DNA from: an uncultured Oscillospiraceae bacterium
Lineage (GTDB): Bacteria > Bacillota > Clostridia > Oscillospirales > Oscillospiraceae
Direction of reading: 5' to 3'
Assembly (NCBI GenBank): GCA_934645175.1
Contig: CAKUDE010000007.1
Location: 1 to 64,000, forward strand
Length of the DNA stretch: 64,000 bases
Below the pieces are notes generated by a model. It saw only the letters and a list, made by a program, of their open reading frames with translations, was not told where the DNA came from and ran no database searches. The position numbers and the translations under genes were made by a program. Positions 22,444 through 34,156 of the stretch are shown piece by piece (positions within the stretch are counted from its first letter, which is position 1; each line of letters begins with the position of its first letter).

Positions 22444-23055
22444 TCAGGTCTCCGCCGCGCAGAGCCGCCGCGCGATGCATTCCAGCGCCGCCGTGACGGT
22501 CGCAAGCGGGAGCGAGGCGACATTCGGCCGCTGTGCGGCCTGCGTACTGAGATAGGGCACATGGACAAAGCCCGCCGGGATCTCCGGATGGTCGCGAAGC
22601 AGATCCAGCAGATGGTACATCGTGCTGTTGCACACATAACCGCCCGCCGAAAGGCTCAGATAAGCCGGAATCCCTTCGGCGCACAGCGCCTCGGTCAGTG
22701 CGCGAACGGGCAGCGTAGAAAAGTACGCGGCAGGCTTGGCCGCATCGATCGGTACTCCGTCGTAGCGAATACCGTCATTGTCGGCGATGGCGCCGCTGCG
22801 CCAGTTGACGGCCACCAGCTCCGGCGTAACGGCAGTGCGTCCCGCCGCCTGCCCGACGCAGACGACCGCCCGTGGCCGCAGCTCGTCAAGCAAGGCAGTA
22901 AGGCAGTCACGCACGCGGTCGTAGACGACCGGCAGCTCCCGTTTGTAGACTGTTACATTCCCGATGCGGTCGGGAAGTGCACGAACCGCCTCCCACGAGC
23001 CGTTCACCGTATCCGACCCGAAGGGCGCAAAGCCCGTAAACAAAATTCCGCTCAT
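22444..23055 (-). CDS. pcp: Pyroglutamyl-peptidase I
   Basis: A 203-residue C15-family cysteine peptidase that removes N-terminal pyroglutamate. It starts with ILFTGFAPFGSDTVNGSWEAV, the family hallmark, with the catalytic Glu probably in TPELVAVN (about 77-84), the Cys in AGGYVCNSTMYHLL (about 137-150) and the His in AGFVHVPYL (about 161-169). Length is typical. It may share a transcript with the lipase-like gene downstream. Confidence 0.92.
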   Translation of the reverse strand: MSGILFTGFAPFGSDTVNGSWEAVRALPDRIGNVTVYKRELPVVYDRVRDCLTALLDELRPRAVVCVGQAAGRTAVTPELVAVNWRSGAIADNDGIRYDGVPIDAAKPAAYFSTLPVRALTEALCAEGIPAYLSLSAGGYVCNSTMYHLLDLLRDHPEIPAGFVHVPYLSTQAAQRPNVASLPLATVTAALECIARRLCAAET

Positions 23056-23107
23056 ACTTCGATCCTTTCTGCAAATTCTGCTTTTTCTCTGTGGACGATC
23101 GTTGCCG

Positions 23108-23141
23108 AAAACGCTCCAAGCCGAGTCGCTTGGAGCGTTTT
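23108..23141. terminator. Terminator of the gdpP-ftsH operon
   Basis: AAAACGCTCCAAG and CTTGGAGCGTTTT form a 13-base stem with an 8-base loop ending in TTTT on both strands, just after the ftsH stop. Confidence 0.88.
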
Positions 23142-23151
23142 GGAATAATCG

Positions 23152-25044
<1,893 letters not shown>

Positions 25045-25057
25045 AGCAAAGCTCCTT

Positions 25058-25597
25058 TTACTTGTTATATACCTCCGGCTTCAGGATACCGACATAGGGC
25101 AGGTTGCGATAACGCTCGTCGTAATCCAGACCGAAGCCGACGACAAATTCATTCGGGATGGTATAGCCGATGTAGTCGGCAAACACATTGACCTTGCGGC
25201 GCTCGGGCTTATCGAGCAGGGTGCAGATCTTCAGAGAAGCAGGCTGCATTTCCTTCAGATGGCGGCAAACATACTCCAGGGTCAGGCCGGTGTCCAGAAT
25301 ATCCTCAAGAATGACGACATGGCGGCCTTTGATGTCGCAGGTCACGTCCTTCAGGATCTTCACGGTACCGCTGGTGCTGGTACCTGCGCCGTAAGACGAA
25401 GCGACGATAAAATCAAACTGGCAGGGGATCTGCGTCGCACGGACCATGTCGGCGAAGAAAACGATAACGCCCTTGAGGATTCCGATGAAAATCGGCTCCT
25501 TGTCCTGATAATCCTCGGCGAGCTGCTTACCCAGCTCGGCAATACGGTCACGAAGCTGCTGCTCCGTCAAAAGGATGCGTGCAATGTCATTGTGCAT
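25058..25597 (-). CDS. hpt: Hypoxanthine phosphoribosyltransferase
   Basis: A 179-residue purine-salvage enzyme forming IMP or GMP from hypoxanthine or guanine and PRPP. The PRPP-binding loop VVILEDILDTGLTL (about 103-116) and the flexible-loop SSYGAGTSTSGTVKI (about 76-90) are visible, with GILKGVIVFFADM early and VVGFGLDYDERYRNLPYVG late. It overlaps tilS by 11 bases. The tilS-hpt-ftsH order is conserved in many Bacillota. Confidence 0.96.
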   Translation of the reverse strand: MHNDIARILLTEQQLRDRIAELGKQLAEDYQDKEPIFIGILKGVIVFFADMVRATQIPCQFDFIVASSYGAGTSTSGTVKILKDVTCDIKGRHVVILEDILDTGLTLEYVCRHLKEMQPASLKICTLLDKPERRKVNVFADYIGYTIPNEFVVGFGLDYDERYRNLPYVGILKPEVYNK

Positions 25598-26936
25598 GTT
25601 GAATCTCCTCTTTCTCTGTTACACAAATTATCCACGCCGCCTGTCCCTCCGCCGGCAGGGCATCCCGGCTTGCGCCGAGGCCGGCCGCCGCCAATACCGC
25701 GCCGCCGCACTCGAAAACGGGCAGGGCGTCGCGCAGCGCGCGGGGGAGCTTGCGGTCAATGAACAGCTTTTTTACCGTGGCGTGCGAGCCGTTTGCCAGC
25801 ATCAGCCGGTCGCCGGCGCGGCGCGGCCGCAAAAGCACGGTCTTTCCTCGTATCATAGCACACGACAGCGAAAAAAGAAACGGGGAATTTCTGATTTTTT
25901 CCGGTTTTTCTTCAAATTTGCATTGTACCGTCCAGCCGCTTTCCAGAGCGACCACGCCGGGCAGCAAAAGCATCTGCGGCGAAAAGCGCCGTACTTCGGC
26001 CCGCGTCAGTAAAAACCGGTCGTAGCGCCGCTCGGCAAGAAAGCCGCCGGGCAGCGTAAGCCGCGCCGATGGGCTGGGATTTGCCAAAAGCGCACGCAGC
26101 GCTTCGATATGCGCCAGCGAGACGTCCTGCGGGTAGACCGTCGCAAGCGCCTGCCGCAGCGCGCGGCGCTGCAGCACGGGCGGCGCGTTTAAGATCGGCG
26201 CAACGGCCCAGCCGCCGCCCGGTTCCGACTGCAAAAGCGCGGCCGCCTGCACGTCAAGGAATGTATCCTCCTCACGCAGCACGGCGCAGCGCGGCGTCAG
26301 TCTGGCCGCAAAGCCCGGCGACTGCCGCTCCAGTTCCGGCATAACGCGGTGGCGCAGACGGTTTCGGGCGCAGGCGTCGTCAAGATTGGTCGAATCCACG
26401 ACCCACGTCTCCCCGTTTTCGCGCAAATACGCCTCAAGCTGCGCGCGGGTAACGCCCAAGAGCGGGCGAACAAATCGCCCGCGCGCTGCGGGGATTCCGC
26501 TCAAACCGCGCAGTCCCGCGCCGCGCAGGAGCTGGAGCAGCATCGTCTCGGCATTATCCCCGGCAGTGTGCGCAGTGGCGATGCGGTCGCAGTCCAGTGT
26601 GTCGAAAAACGCATAGCGCAGGCGGCGTGCCGCCGTCTCCGTCGACAGCCCGCTCCGCGCAGTCAGTGCGGCAACGTCGCCGCGTCCGACGGTCAGAGGA
26701 ACATTCAGCCTTTCGCACAGCGCACGCACAAAGCGCTCGTCGCGCTCGGACTCCTCTCCGCGCAGGCAGTGATTGAAATGCGCCGCCGTCAGTCGGAGCT
26801 CCAGCTCGCCGGACAGCTCGCGCAGCACGGTCAGCAGCGCCACGGAGTCCGCGCCGCCGGAAACGGCGCAGCAAACGCGCTCGCCGGGAGAAAACAACGC
26901 GTTTTTCCGGCAGAAGGCCAGAACCTCAGCCCTCAC
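25587..26936 (-). CDS. tilS: tRNA(Ile)-lysidine synthase
   Basis: A 449-residue enzyme that converts C34 of tRNA-Ile(CAU) to lysidine. The PP-loop AVSGGADSVALL sits at about residues 21-32, AAHFNHCLRGEESERDE at about 57-73, and ATAHTAGDNAETMLLQLLRG further on; the C-terminal TilS domain carries RPRRAGDRL and KKLFIDRKLPRALRD. The start is taken as GTG at 26936, which places the P-loop at the usual distance; an ATG at 26960 is an alternative. It overlaps dnaB by 11 bases and hpt by 11 bases, so translation is coupled. Confidence 0.93.
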   Translation of the reverse strand: MRAEVLAFCRKNALFSPGERVCCAVSGGADSVALLTVLRELSGELELRLTAAHFNHCLRGEESERDERFVRALCERLNVPLTVGRGDVAALTARSGLSTETAARRLRYAFFDTLDCDRIATAHTAGDNAETMLLQLLRGAGLRGLSGIPAARGRFVRPLLGVTRAQLEAYLRENGETWVVDSTNLDDACARNRLRHRVMPELERQSPGFAARLTPRCAVLREEDTFLDVQAAALLQSEPGGGWAVAPILNAPPVLQRRALRQALATVYPQDVSLAHIEALRALLANPSPSARLTLPGGFLAERRYDRFLLTRAEVRRFSPQMLLLPGVVALESGWTVQCKFEEKPEKIRNSPFLFSLSCAMIRGKTVLLRPRRAGDRLMLANGSHATVKKLFIDRKLPRALRDALPVFECGGAVLAAAGLGASRDALPAEGQAAWIICVTEKEEIQHAQ

Positions 26937-28278
26937 TGTGACGCCACTCTCGGTCGGCATATGTGGTAAACTGCGGCAGCCATTGCAGCTCGACGGTGCC
27001 CGTTTCGCCGTGACGGTTTTTGGCAACGATGCACTCGGCAATGTTCTGCTTCTCGGTGTCCTTGTTGTAATAATCCTCGCGATAAAGGAACAGCACCTCG
27101 TCCGCATCCTGTTCGATTGCGCCGGATTCGCGCAGGTCTGAAAGCATCGGGCGTTTGTCCGAGCGGCTTTCGTTCGCACGCGAGAGCTGTGACAGGCACA
27201 AAACCGGCACATTCAGCTCCTTGGCCATAATTTTCAGGCTGCGGGAGATATCCGAAACGACCTGCTGACGGTTCTCGCCGCTGTAGCTGCGGCCGCCTGC
27301 AGAGGTCATAAGCTGTAAATAGTCAATGATGACCATCGCAAGGTCATCGATCCGGCGGCATTTGGCGTTCATCTCCGCCACGGAAAGGCTGGGATTATCG
27401 TCAATGCGCAGATCGGTCTGTGCCAGAGCGGCGGCGGCCGTGCCGATCTTCGTCCATTCGTCCTCGCTCAGGCGTCCCGTGGTCAACTTGCCGAGATCGA
27501 CAAAGCTCTCGCCTGCAAGCAGGCGGGTAACGAGCTGCGCCTTGGACATTTCCAGCGAGAAAACGGCTACGGTGCGCTTCGGATTCTTCTTCGCCACACT
27601 CATGGCCATATTCAGCGCCATGGCGGATTTTCCCATGCCCGGACGGGCCGCAAGCAGGATCAGGTCGGACTTGTTTAACCCGTTGATGGCGCGATCCAGA
27701 TCGCGCAGACCGGTGGAAAGGCCGGGAATTTCGCTGCCGGATTCGGCCAGCTCGCTCAGGCGGTCAAAGACCTTGAGCAGGATGGTACCGACGTGCTCCA
27801 ACGAATCGTTGGAATTGCCGCGGCGCAGCGCAAAAATCTTCTTTTCCGCCGCCTCCAGAATGTCCTGCGTGCTGCCGACACCCTCATAGACCATTTCCGT
27901 AATGTCCGCGGCGGCAACGGAAAGATTGCGCAGCACGGCCTTATCATGAACGATCTGCGCATATTGCTTAACATTCGCCGCCGTCGGGGTGATCTCCATG
28001 AGCTGCGCAACGTATTTCGCGGAGCTTTGCTCGTCGAACACACCGCGCTCACGCATTTTATCGAGCACCGTAACGGGGTCGATCACCTGCGAGTAGGCAA
28101 ACATCGCATAGACGGTTTCATAAATCTCGCGATTTGTCTGTAAATAAAAATCCTCCGGGCGCAGCAGCCCGACGACTTCGTTGACGCATCGGCTGTCAAT
28201 CAGCATGGAGCCGAGCACGGCCTGCTCCGCTTCCAGCGAATGCGGCGCCTGCCGCGCCAGAAGATCCTCCGTCGGCAT
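26926..28278 (-). CDS. dnaB: Replicative DNA helicase
   Basis: A 450-residue DnaB-type hexameric helicase. The N-terminal helical domain (PHSLEAEQAVLGSMLID, residues 12-28) and the RecA-like motor are complete: Walker A AARPGMGKSAMAL (about 206-218), Walker B with LAMVIIDYLQLM, and the arginine-finger region LRESGAIEQDADEVLFLYRED. It unwinds DNA at the fork. It lies 36 bases downstream of rplI in the operon. Confidence 0.96.
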   Translation of the reverse strand: MPTEDLLARQAPHSLEAEQAVLGSMLIDSRCVNEVVGLLRPEDFYLQTNREIYETVYAMFAYSQVIDPVTVLDKMRERGVFDEQSSAKYVAQLMEITPTAANVKQYAQIVHDKAVLRNLSVAAADITEMVYEGVGSTQDILEAAEKKIFALRRGNSNDSLEHVGTILLKVFDRLSELAESGSEIPGLSTGLRDLDRAINGLNKSDLILLAARPGMGKSAMALNMAMSVAKKNPKRTVAVFSLEMSKAQLVTRLLAGESFVDLGKLTTGRLSEDEWTKIGTAAAALAQTDLRIDDNPSLSVAEMNAKCRRIDDLAMVIIDYLQLMTSAGGRSYSGENRQQVVSDISRSLKIMAKELNVPVLCLSQLSRANESRSDKRPMLSDLRESGAIEQDADEVLFLYREDYYNKDTEKQNIAECIVAKNRHGETGTVELQWLPQFTTYADREWRHSEG

Positions 28279-28314
28279 AGGTCTTTCCTCCCCTCTGTGT
28301 TCTTTCCGGGGCGT

Positions 28315-28761
28315 TTACTGCTCCTCGATAACGATCTTCAGCTCGGCGTTGATTTCGTAGCCGAGCTTGCACTTAACGGTATAGCTGCCGACGGTTTTGA
28401 TCGGCTCGTCGAGCACCAGCTTCCGCTTATCCAGCTCGATACCGGTCTGCGCACGCAGCGCATCGGCAATCTCCTGCGTGGTAACGGAGCCGAACAGACG
28501 TCCCGCACCGCCGCCCTTGGCGGTCACGGTCACGGTCAGCTCCTTGAGCCTCTTCGCCACCGCAAAGGCCTCCTCGCGCTCACGCTGACGCTTTTCGGCG
28601 TTGGCCTTGTCGGTCATATTCATGGTATTGACGGCATCGGGAGTCGCCTCAACGGCGAGCTTACGCGGAAGCATAAAGTTGCGGGCATAGCCATCCGAAA
28701 CCTCAAGCATCTGGCCGCGCTTGCCCTTTCCGCGGACGTCCTGCAATAAAATCACCTTCAT
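28315..28761 (-). CDS. rplI: 50S ribosomal protein L9
   Basis: A 148-residue L9: N-terminal RNA-binding domain [32 protein letters not shown] start with [13 protein letters not shown], a long connecting helix (about 48-75) and a C-terminal domain with [14 protein letters not shown]. It lies 14 bases downstream of gdpP with AGGAGGAAATACC before the ATG. The gdpP-rplI-dnaB order is conserved across Bacillota. Confidence 0.97.
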   Translation of the reverse strand: MKVILLQDVRGKGKRGQMLEVSDGYARNFMLPRKLAVEATPDAVNTMNMTDKANAEKRQREREEAFAVAKRLKELTVTVTAKGGGAGRLFGSVTTQEIADALRAQTGIELDKRKLVLDEPIKTVGSYTVKCKLGYEINAELKIVIEEQ

Positions 28762-28775
28762 GGTATTTCCTCCTG

Positions 28776-30746
28776 TCAGTTGTAATATTTGTTGATGGAA
28801 GTGATGAGCGCGTCATAGGCGGCGGGCACGGTGGTGTTCTTCATCTGTGCGCCCGCCGTAGCGGCGTTTCCGCCGCCGCCGAGCGGCTCAAGGATGATCT
28901 GCACGTTTGCGTCGCCGATGGAGCGCGCGGAGATATTGACCTGGCCGTCCTGCGGATACAGGACAAACGACGCCTCCACGCCGGAGATATTCAGCAGCTC
29001 GTCGGCCGCCTGTGCGGCCAGCGTGCGCGTCACGGTGTAGTCCAGCGCGGCGATGGCAATATTGGCGCGGTAGAGCCGCGCAGTCTGCACAATGCGGAAG
29101 CGCGCAACCGTAGCGGACAGATCGTTCTGGAACAGCTTTTTGACCTCCACGGTATCCGCACCGATGCGCCGCAGGAAGGCCGCCGCTTCAAAGGTACGGC
29201 TGCCGGTATGCAGACTGAAGTTTTTCGTATCGAGCACGATGCCCGCCAGAAGCGCGGCGGCCTCGTTCGGCAGAATGTCGGTCGGCTCGACGGAATACTG
29301 CAAAAGCTCCGTGACCAGTTCCGAGGCGGAGGAGGCCGACGTCTCGTGCAGGCTCAGCACGGGCTGCTCGATATAATCGGCGGCACGGCGGTGATGATCG
29401 ATCACCACAACGCGACGGACAGCCTCCAGAAGCGATTTACACTCCACCTGATCCGGCCGGTTCGTATCGACCACGACCAGAAGGCTGTTGGGATTGGCGG
29501 CAAGCAGCGCTTCCTGATCGGACACGAAGGTCTCGGCATACTCGGGCATCTGCCGCAGCAGGCTGATCAGCGACGCCGAAGCGTTGCGCTGCAGGTCGAT
29601 GACAATATGCGCCGTCTTTCCTTTTTTACGGCACAGACAGCACACGCCCACGGCGGCGCCCACGGCGTCCAGATCCGCCATCTTGTGACCCATGATGAAC
29701 ACCTGTCCGGACTGCGCGATCAGCTCGGACAGCGACGAGGCCATCACGCGGGACTTGACCTTTGTGCGGCGCTCATTCTGCTGAATCCGTCCGCCGAAGA
29801 AAGCAAAATCGTAGCGATCCTTGACGACGGCCTGATCGCCGCCGCGCGAGAGCGACATTTCAATGGACAGCGCCGCAAAATCATAGTCCTCGCGGAAGTC
29901 TACGCCGTCCTTGCCGATGCCGATGGACACCGTCGCCGCCACGCCCGCCGGGTTCGTCACGGTACGGATGGATTCAAGCAGGGAAAACTTCTCCTCGGCA
30001 ATGGGCGCAAGCGCCTTCGCCTCCAGCAGCAGAAGATAGCGGTTGCGTTCCAGCCGGCGCAGCAGGCCGCCGTAGCGGTCGGCCCATTCGTTGATGAAGG
30101 TATTGAGCTGTGCATTGAGCGCGGAGATGGTCGCATCCGGCAGATTGTTCGTCAGCTCCTCGTAATTGTCGATCAGCACAATGGCCACCATCGGGCGCGA
30201 ACGGATGTATTCGTCGCGCACCTGCAAAAGCTCGGTCAGATCCTGAAAATAAAGCATCGCCATCGGCTCTCCCGCCGAAGCGTCGCGCACGGGGCTCCCG
30301 CTCACACGGAACCGTCGGCCGTGATAGCGCAGCTCCTCCGGCGCAGCCTGTTTTCCGGCGCTCAGCCAGTCAAGCGGAAAATCCGGAAACAGCTCGCAGA
30401 AGCTCCGTATCTGCGCACGATCGGCCAGCTCCGTCAGCTCCTCAAAGGGCTTGTTGTACCAGATCAGCTCGCCGTCACCCGGCCGCAACATGGCGACGGG
30501 AAACGGCACCTCTCCGCCGGAGGTGCGGTTCATCATCTCGTTCGTCGCCAGAACATAGTCGTTGATCGCCTTGCGGCGGCGCGCCTCGCGCCAGCGGTAG
30601 CCCGCAAGGCAGGCCGCCGTGACCGCCGCCTCGATGCCCGCCAGCCAGTAGCTGCGCACGGCAAAGGCCGCGCCCACAAACAGCAGAAGAATGACGAAGT
30701 AAACGGCCATGCTCGGCTGGAGCAGACGCCGCATTTTTTTATTCAT
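28776..30746 (-). CDS. gdpP: Cyclic-di-AMP phosphodiesterase GdpP
   Basis: A 656-residue membrane enzyme that degrades c-di-AMP. Two membrane segments (about residues 14-31 and 34-50), a PAS-like domain (about 65-175), a degenerate GGDEF domain (about 180-310, without a clear GGDEF) and the DHH/DHHA1 module: [15 protein letters not shown] (353-367), VVDTNRP (425-431), DHH (450-452) and the C-terminal [12 protein letters not shown]. All family domains are in order. It heads the operon leading to ftsH; a weak promoter lies at 30795-30823. Confidence 0.95.
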   Translation of the reverse strand: MNKKMRRLLQPSMAVYFVILLLFVGAAFAVRSYWLAGIEAAVTAACLAGYRWREARRRKAINDYVLATNEMMNRTSGGEVPFPVAMLRPGDGELIWYNKPFEELTELADRAQIRSFCELFPDFPLDWLSAGKQAAPEELRYHGRRFRVSGSPVRDASAGEPMAMLYFQDLTELLQVRDEYIRSRPMVAIVLIDNYEELTNNLPDATISALNAQLNTFINEWADRYGGLLRRLERNRYLLLLEAKALAPIAEEKFSLLESIRTVTNPAGVAATVSIGIGKDGVDFREDYDFAALSIEMSLSRGGDQAVVKDRYDFAFFGGRIQQNERRTKVKSRVMASSLSELIAQSGQVFIMGHKMADLDAVGAAVGVCCLCRKKGKTAHIVIDLQRNASASLISLLRQMPEYAETFVSDQEALLAANPNSLLVVVDTNRPDQVECKSLLEAVRRVVVIDHHRRAADYIEQPVLSLHETSASSASELVTELLQYSVEPTDILPNEAAALLAGIVLDTKNFSLHTGSRTFEAAAFLRRIGADTVEVKKLFQNDLSATVARFRIVQTARLYRANIAIAALDYTVTRTLAAQAADELLNISGVEASFVLYPQDGQVNISARSIGDANVQIILEPLGGGGNAATAGAQMKNTTVPAAYDALITSINKYYN

Positions 30747-30794
30747 TCCCGTCCCGTCCTTTCCATAGCAGGATAGACCCGTTCTATTTTATCA

Positions 30795-30823
30795 ATTATA
30801 GCAAATTCCCGCGCGTTTTGCTA
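30795..30823 (-). promoter_or_regulatory. Possible promoter of the gdpP operon
   Basis: Minus strand perfect -10 TATAAT (30800-30795) with only a weak -35 TAGCAA (30823-30818), 17-base spacer. Confidence 0.5.
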
Positions 30824-30862
30824 CTGTTTTCTTCCCTGTTTTTTCTTGTTTTGAAAAAAATG

Positions 30863-30891
30863 TGTACTTCTGCAAAAAACCGTGCTATAAT
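30863..30891 (+). promoter_or_regulatory. Possible promoter of rnjA
   Basis: Perfect -10 TATAAT (30886-30891) with a weak -35 TGTACT (30863-30868), 17-base spacer. The leader to the start codon is about 75 bases and holds a small hairpin (AGCGGC/GCCGCT, 30915-30931). Confidence 0.55.
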
Positions 30892-30969
30892 AAGCAGTAA
30901 CGGGCAAGGATAGAAGCGGCTCCGCGCCGCTGAAGATAGGATACTTACAACAAAAAGGAGTTTTATTAT

Positions 30970-32625
30970 TTGGCAGAAAAACTGAAAATCATTCCCCTCG
31001 GCGGCCTCAATGAGATCGGAAAAAACATGACCGCGCTGGAATACGGCAACGACCTGATCGTTGTCGACTGCGGTCTTGGCTTCCCGGAGGACGATATGTA
31101 CGGCGTGGATCTTGTGATCCCGGACGTCACATATCTGGCCAAAAATCAGCAGAAGCTGCGCGGCTATTTTATCACGCACGGGCATGAGGACCACATCGGC
31201 GCCCTGCCCTATGTGCTTCAGGCGGTCAAGGCGCCTGTCTATGCCACGCCGCTTACCCTCGGTCTGGTCAAGCTCAAGCTCGAAGAGCACAATCTTCTCA
31301 AGCAGGTCAAGCTCGTCACGCAGAAGCCCGGCGACGTCGTAAAGGTCGGCTGCTTCTCGGTTGAGTTCATCCACGTCAACCATTCCATTGCCGACGCGGT
31401 GGCGTTTGCCATCCGCACCCCGGTCGGTACCGTGGTGATGACGGGCGACTTCAAAATCGACGCAACCGCCGAGGACGGCATTACCGACCTGACACGTCTG
31501 GGCGACCTCGGGCGCGAGGGCATCTATGCGCTGCTGTGCGACTCGACCAACGTCGAACGGCCGGGCTATACACCCTCCGAATCCGTCGTGGCCGAGGGCT
31601 TCGACCGGCACTTCAAGGGCTGCCGCGAGCGCATTATTGTCACGACCTTCGCCTCGAATATGCACCGTATCCGCTCGATCATCGCCATTGCACACCGTCA
31701 CGGGCGTAAAGTCGCCGTGACCGGCCGGAGCATGGAGAACATTCTCAAGGTCGCTACGGAGCTGGGCTATCTTGACCTGCCGGAGGGTGTTCTGGTGGAC
31801 ATCAACCAGATCAAATCCCTGCCGAAGGAAAAGATCGTTATCGTCTCCACCGGTTCGCAGGGCGAGGATATGTCCGCACTGTACCGTATGGCGTTTTCCA
31901 GTCACCGGCAGGTGGAGATCCAGCCGGGCGACAAGGTCATTATTTCCGCCTCGGCCATCCCCGGCAACGAAAAAGCAATTTCACGCATCGTCAACGAGCT
32001 TTACCGTAAGGGTGCAGATGTGGTCTACGACAAATCCGAGGGTCTGCACGTCTCCGGCCACGCCTGTCAGGAGGAGCTGAAGCTCATTCATGCGCTGACA
32101 CGCCCGCGTTTCTTCATCCCCCTGCACGGCGAGCAGCGCCACCTGCAAAAGCACGCCGCTCTGGCACGGCAGATGGGAATGCCGCCGAAGAACATTCTGA
32201 TTGCAGACATCGGCCGCGTTATCGAGTGTACGCCGAAGAGCTGCAAGCTGGCCGGCACCGTCCCGGCGGGCAAGGTGCTCGTCGACGGCGCAGGTGTAGG
32301 CGACGTAGGCAGCGTGGTGTTGCGCGACCGCAAGCATCTGGCACAGGATGGTATGATCGTCGTGTGCGTCAATCTTTCGAGTGAAGACGGCTCGGTGCTC
32401 TCCGGACCGGATATCATCACCCGCGGCTTCGTGTATATGAAGGACAATGACGATCTGATGGAGGCGATGAAAATGGTCGCCACGCGCTCTCTGGAACAAT
32501 GCCGCAGCAAGCACATCTCCGACTGGGCTACCATCAAATCCACCATCAAGCATGATCTGAGCCAGTTCCTGTTCAAAAACACAAAGCGAAACCCCATGAT
32601 TCTGCCCGTAATCATGGAAATCTGA
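30970..32625 (+). CDS. rnjA: Ribonuclease J
   Basis: A 551-residue metallo-beta-lactamase/beta-CASP ribonuclease with endo- and 5'-exonuclease activity in mRNA decay and rRNA maturation. Visible motifs: IIPLGGLNEIGKNMT (start), HGHEDHIG (residues 70-77, metal binding), HSIADAV (later metal His), TGDFKID, and the beta-CASP region CDSTNVERPG...ASNMHRI and STGSQGEDMSAL, then HVSGHA and FFIPLHGEQRHL. It starts at TTG, 10 bases after AAAAAGGAG. The gene is divergent from gdpP. Confidence 0.96.
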   Translation: MAEKLKIIPLGGLNEIGKNMTALEYGNDLIVVDCGLGFPEDDMYGVDLVIPDVTYLAKNQQKLRGYFITHGHEDHIGALPYVLQAVKAPVYATPLTLGLVKLKLEEHNLLKQVKLVTQKPGDVVKVGCFSVEFIHVNHSIADAVAFAIRTPVGTVVMTGDFKIDATAEDGITDLTRLGDLGREGIYALLCDSTNVERPGYTPSESVVAEGFDRHFKGCRERIIVTTFASNMHRIRSIIAIAHRHGRKVAVTGRSMENILKVATELGYLDLPEGVLVDINQIKSLPKEKIVIVSTGSQGEDMSALYRMAFSSHRQVEIQPGDKVIISASAIPGNEKAISRIVNELYRKGADVVYDKSEGLHVSGHACQEELKLIHALTRPRFFIPLHGEQRHLQKHAALARQMGMPPKNILIADIGRVIECTPKSCKLAGTVPAGKVLVDGAGVGDVGSVVLRDRKHLAQDGMIVVCVNLSSEDGSVLSGPDIITRGFVYMKDNDDLMEAMKMVATRSLEQCRSKHISDWATIKSTIKHDLSQFLFKNTKRNPMILPVIMEI

Positions 32626-32645
32626 AAAACGTCGTAAAGCGACGG

Positions 32646-32681
32646 AGCTGCCCCGCGTGCAATGCACGCGGGGCAGCTTTA
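32646..32681 (+). terminator. Terminator of rnjA
   Basis: AGCTGCCCCGCGTGC and GCACGCGGGGCAGCT form a 15-base stem with a 3-base loop, then TTATACT. Confidence 0.88.
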
Positions 32682-32691
32682 TACTGTTCGA

Positions 32692-33429
32692 TCATAAAAC
32701 CTTTTTCAGAAAATCCTGCAGTCTGGGGCTTTGCGGGTCGGCAAAGATCTGCTCGGGCGTGCCCTGTTCGGCAATCACACCGCCGTCCATAAATAATACA
32801 CGGTCGGAAATCTCGCGCGCAAACCGCATCTCGTGCGTAACAATCACACTCGTCATGCCGTCTGCAACCAATTCGCGGATGACCTCCAGTACCTCGCCGA
32901 CCATCTCGGGATCAAGCGCGCTGGTCGGCTCGTCAAACAGCATCACACGCGGCTCCATCGCCAGTGCGCGGACAATCGCCAAACGCTGCTTTTGCCCGCC
33001 GGAGAGGCGGCCCGGCAGCTCGTCTGACTTATCCGACAGCCCGACACGCGCAAGAAGTTGCCGCGCCTGCGCCTCCGCCTCCTCGCGGCTGCGTTTTTTT
33101 ACCAGTATGGGCGCCAACGTCACGTTGCGCAGTACGGACAGGTGCGGAAACACATTGAAGTGTTGAAACACCATCCCCATATGCTGCCGGATCTCGTCGA
33201 GCTTCGCGTCCTTGGCGGTCAGCTCCGTACCGTCAAAGAACACGCGCCCCTCATCCGGTATTTCCAGCAGATTCAGGCAGCGCAAAAACGTACTTTTGCC
33301 GCCGCCGGAGGGGCCGATGATGCTCACCGCCTCGCCGTTTTTGACGCTCTCGGTGATACCGCGCAGCACCGTAAGCGCTCCAAAACGCTTGTGAAGTCCC
33401 TCGACACGGAGAATTTCAGTGTGCTCCAC
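32692..33429 (-). CDS. Polar amino-acid ABC transporter, ATP-binding protein
   Basis: A 245-residue ATPase of the GlnQ/ArtP group: Walker [10 protein letters not shown] (about 39-47), Q-loop [18 protein letters not shown] (about 85-102), signature [16 protein letters not shown] (about 141-156), Walker [16 protein letters not shown] and H-loop VTHEM. It energises the permease encoded just upstream, with which it overlaps by 14 bases. The boxes at 35072-35110 suggest a basic amino acid such as arginine as the cargo. Confidence 0.95.
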   Translation of the reverse strand: MEHTEILRVEGLHKRFGALTVLRGITESVKNGEAVSIIGPSGGGKSTFLRCLNLLEIPDEGRVFFDGTELTAKDAKLDEIRQHMGMVFQHFNVFPHLSVLRNVTLAPILVKKRSREEAEAQARQLLARVGLSDKSDELPGRLSGGQKQRLAIVRALAMEPRVMLFDEPTSALDPEMVGEVLEVIRELVADGMTSVIVTHEMRFAREISDRVLFMDGGVIAEQGTPEQIFADPQSPRLQDFLKKVL

Positions 33430-34102
33430 GCGCCAGCCTCCTTTCTCCCCATGCGACCAGCCGACTCAACGGATACGTCAGGCATAAATACAATGCGCCG
33501 ACGATCAGCAGCGGCTCCAGATTCAGATAGGTTGCGCCGTTAATTTTCTTATACACCGTCATCAGATCGCCGATGAAGAAGGTCGAGGCAAGGGAAGTCT
33601 CCTTCAGGATCGTGACAAACTCATTGCCGAGTGCGGGCAGGATCGTTTTGACGGCCTGCGGAAGAACGATACGGGTCAGCGTCTGCCCGCGGCTCATGCC
33701 GAGACTTCGCGCGGCCTCGCTCTGCCCCCGGTCAACCGACTGCAAGCCCGAGCGGAACACCTCGGAAACATAGGCCGAGGAATTGAGACTCAGCGCAACG
33801 GCAACCCACGCAAATGCCGACAGATTCAGAAAAGGCAGCAGCTCGGGCACGACGAAGTAGAAGACCGTGAGCTGAAGCAGGATCGGCGTGCCGCGCAGAA
33901 CCTCAATGTGCAGCCCGGCCAGAAAGCGCAGTGCGCGAAAGCGCGAGCATTTCATGGCCGTCACGACGCTGCCCAGGATCGCGCCGAAAAGCACGGCGAT
34001 GGCAGTCAGCAGCAGTGTGTTGACAACGCCTTCAAACAGAAATACCTGCCAGTATTTTGAGATGAGTCTGCCGATATTCCGCACGACCGTTGAAATGTCC
34101 AT
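33416..34102 (-). CDS. Polar amino-acid ABC transporter, permease
   Basis: A 228-residue HEQRo-type permease with about five membrane segments. The cytoplasmic EAA loop [24 protein letters not shown] (shown here in part) contacts the ATPase, and [21 protein letters not shown] is typical of GlnP/ArtQ-like permeases. Second gene of the three-gene transporter operon, 54 bases after the binding-protein gene; a stable hairpin lies in that gap. Confidence 0.95.
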   Translation of the reverse strand: MDISTVVRNIGRLISKYWQVFLFEGVVNTLLLTAIAVLFGAILGSVVTAMKCSRFRALRFLAGLHIEVLRGTPILLQLTVFYFVVPELLPFLNLSAFAWVAVALSLNSSAYVSEVFRSGLQSVDRGQSEAARSLGMSRGQTLTRIVLPQAVKTILPALGNEFVTILKETSLASTFFIGDLMTVYKKINGATYLNLEPLLIVGALYLCLTYPLSRLVAWGERRLARGAH

Positions 34103-34123
34103 GCCCGGTCTCCTTTCCGATCC

Positions 34124-34147
34124 GCCGACGCATTTTCATGCGCCGGC
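34124..34147 (-). other. Intercistronic hairpin between binding protein and permease
   Basis: GCCGGCGCAT and ATGCGTCGGC pair on the minus strand (one G-U) around a GAAA-type loop, with no T-run. Such structures stabilise the upstream binding-protein mRNA and lower downstream expression in ABC operons (inference). Confidence 0.6.
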
Positions 34148-34156
34148 GATGTATAT

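Noticed and set aside
34124-34147. Rho-independent terminator inside the ABC operon
   Set aside because: The stem has no T-run on the minus strand; it is better seen as an mRNA-stabilising hairpin.
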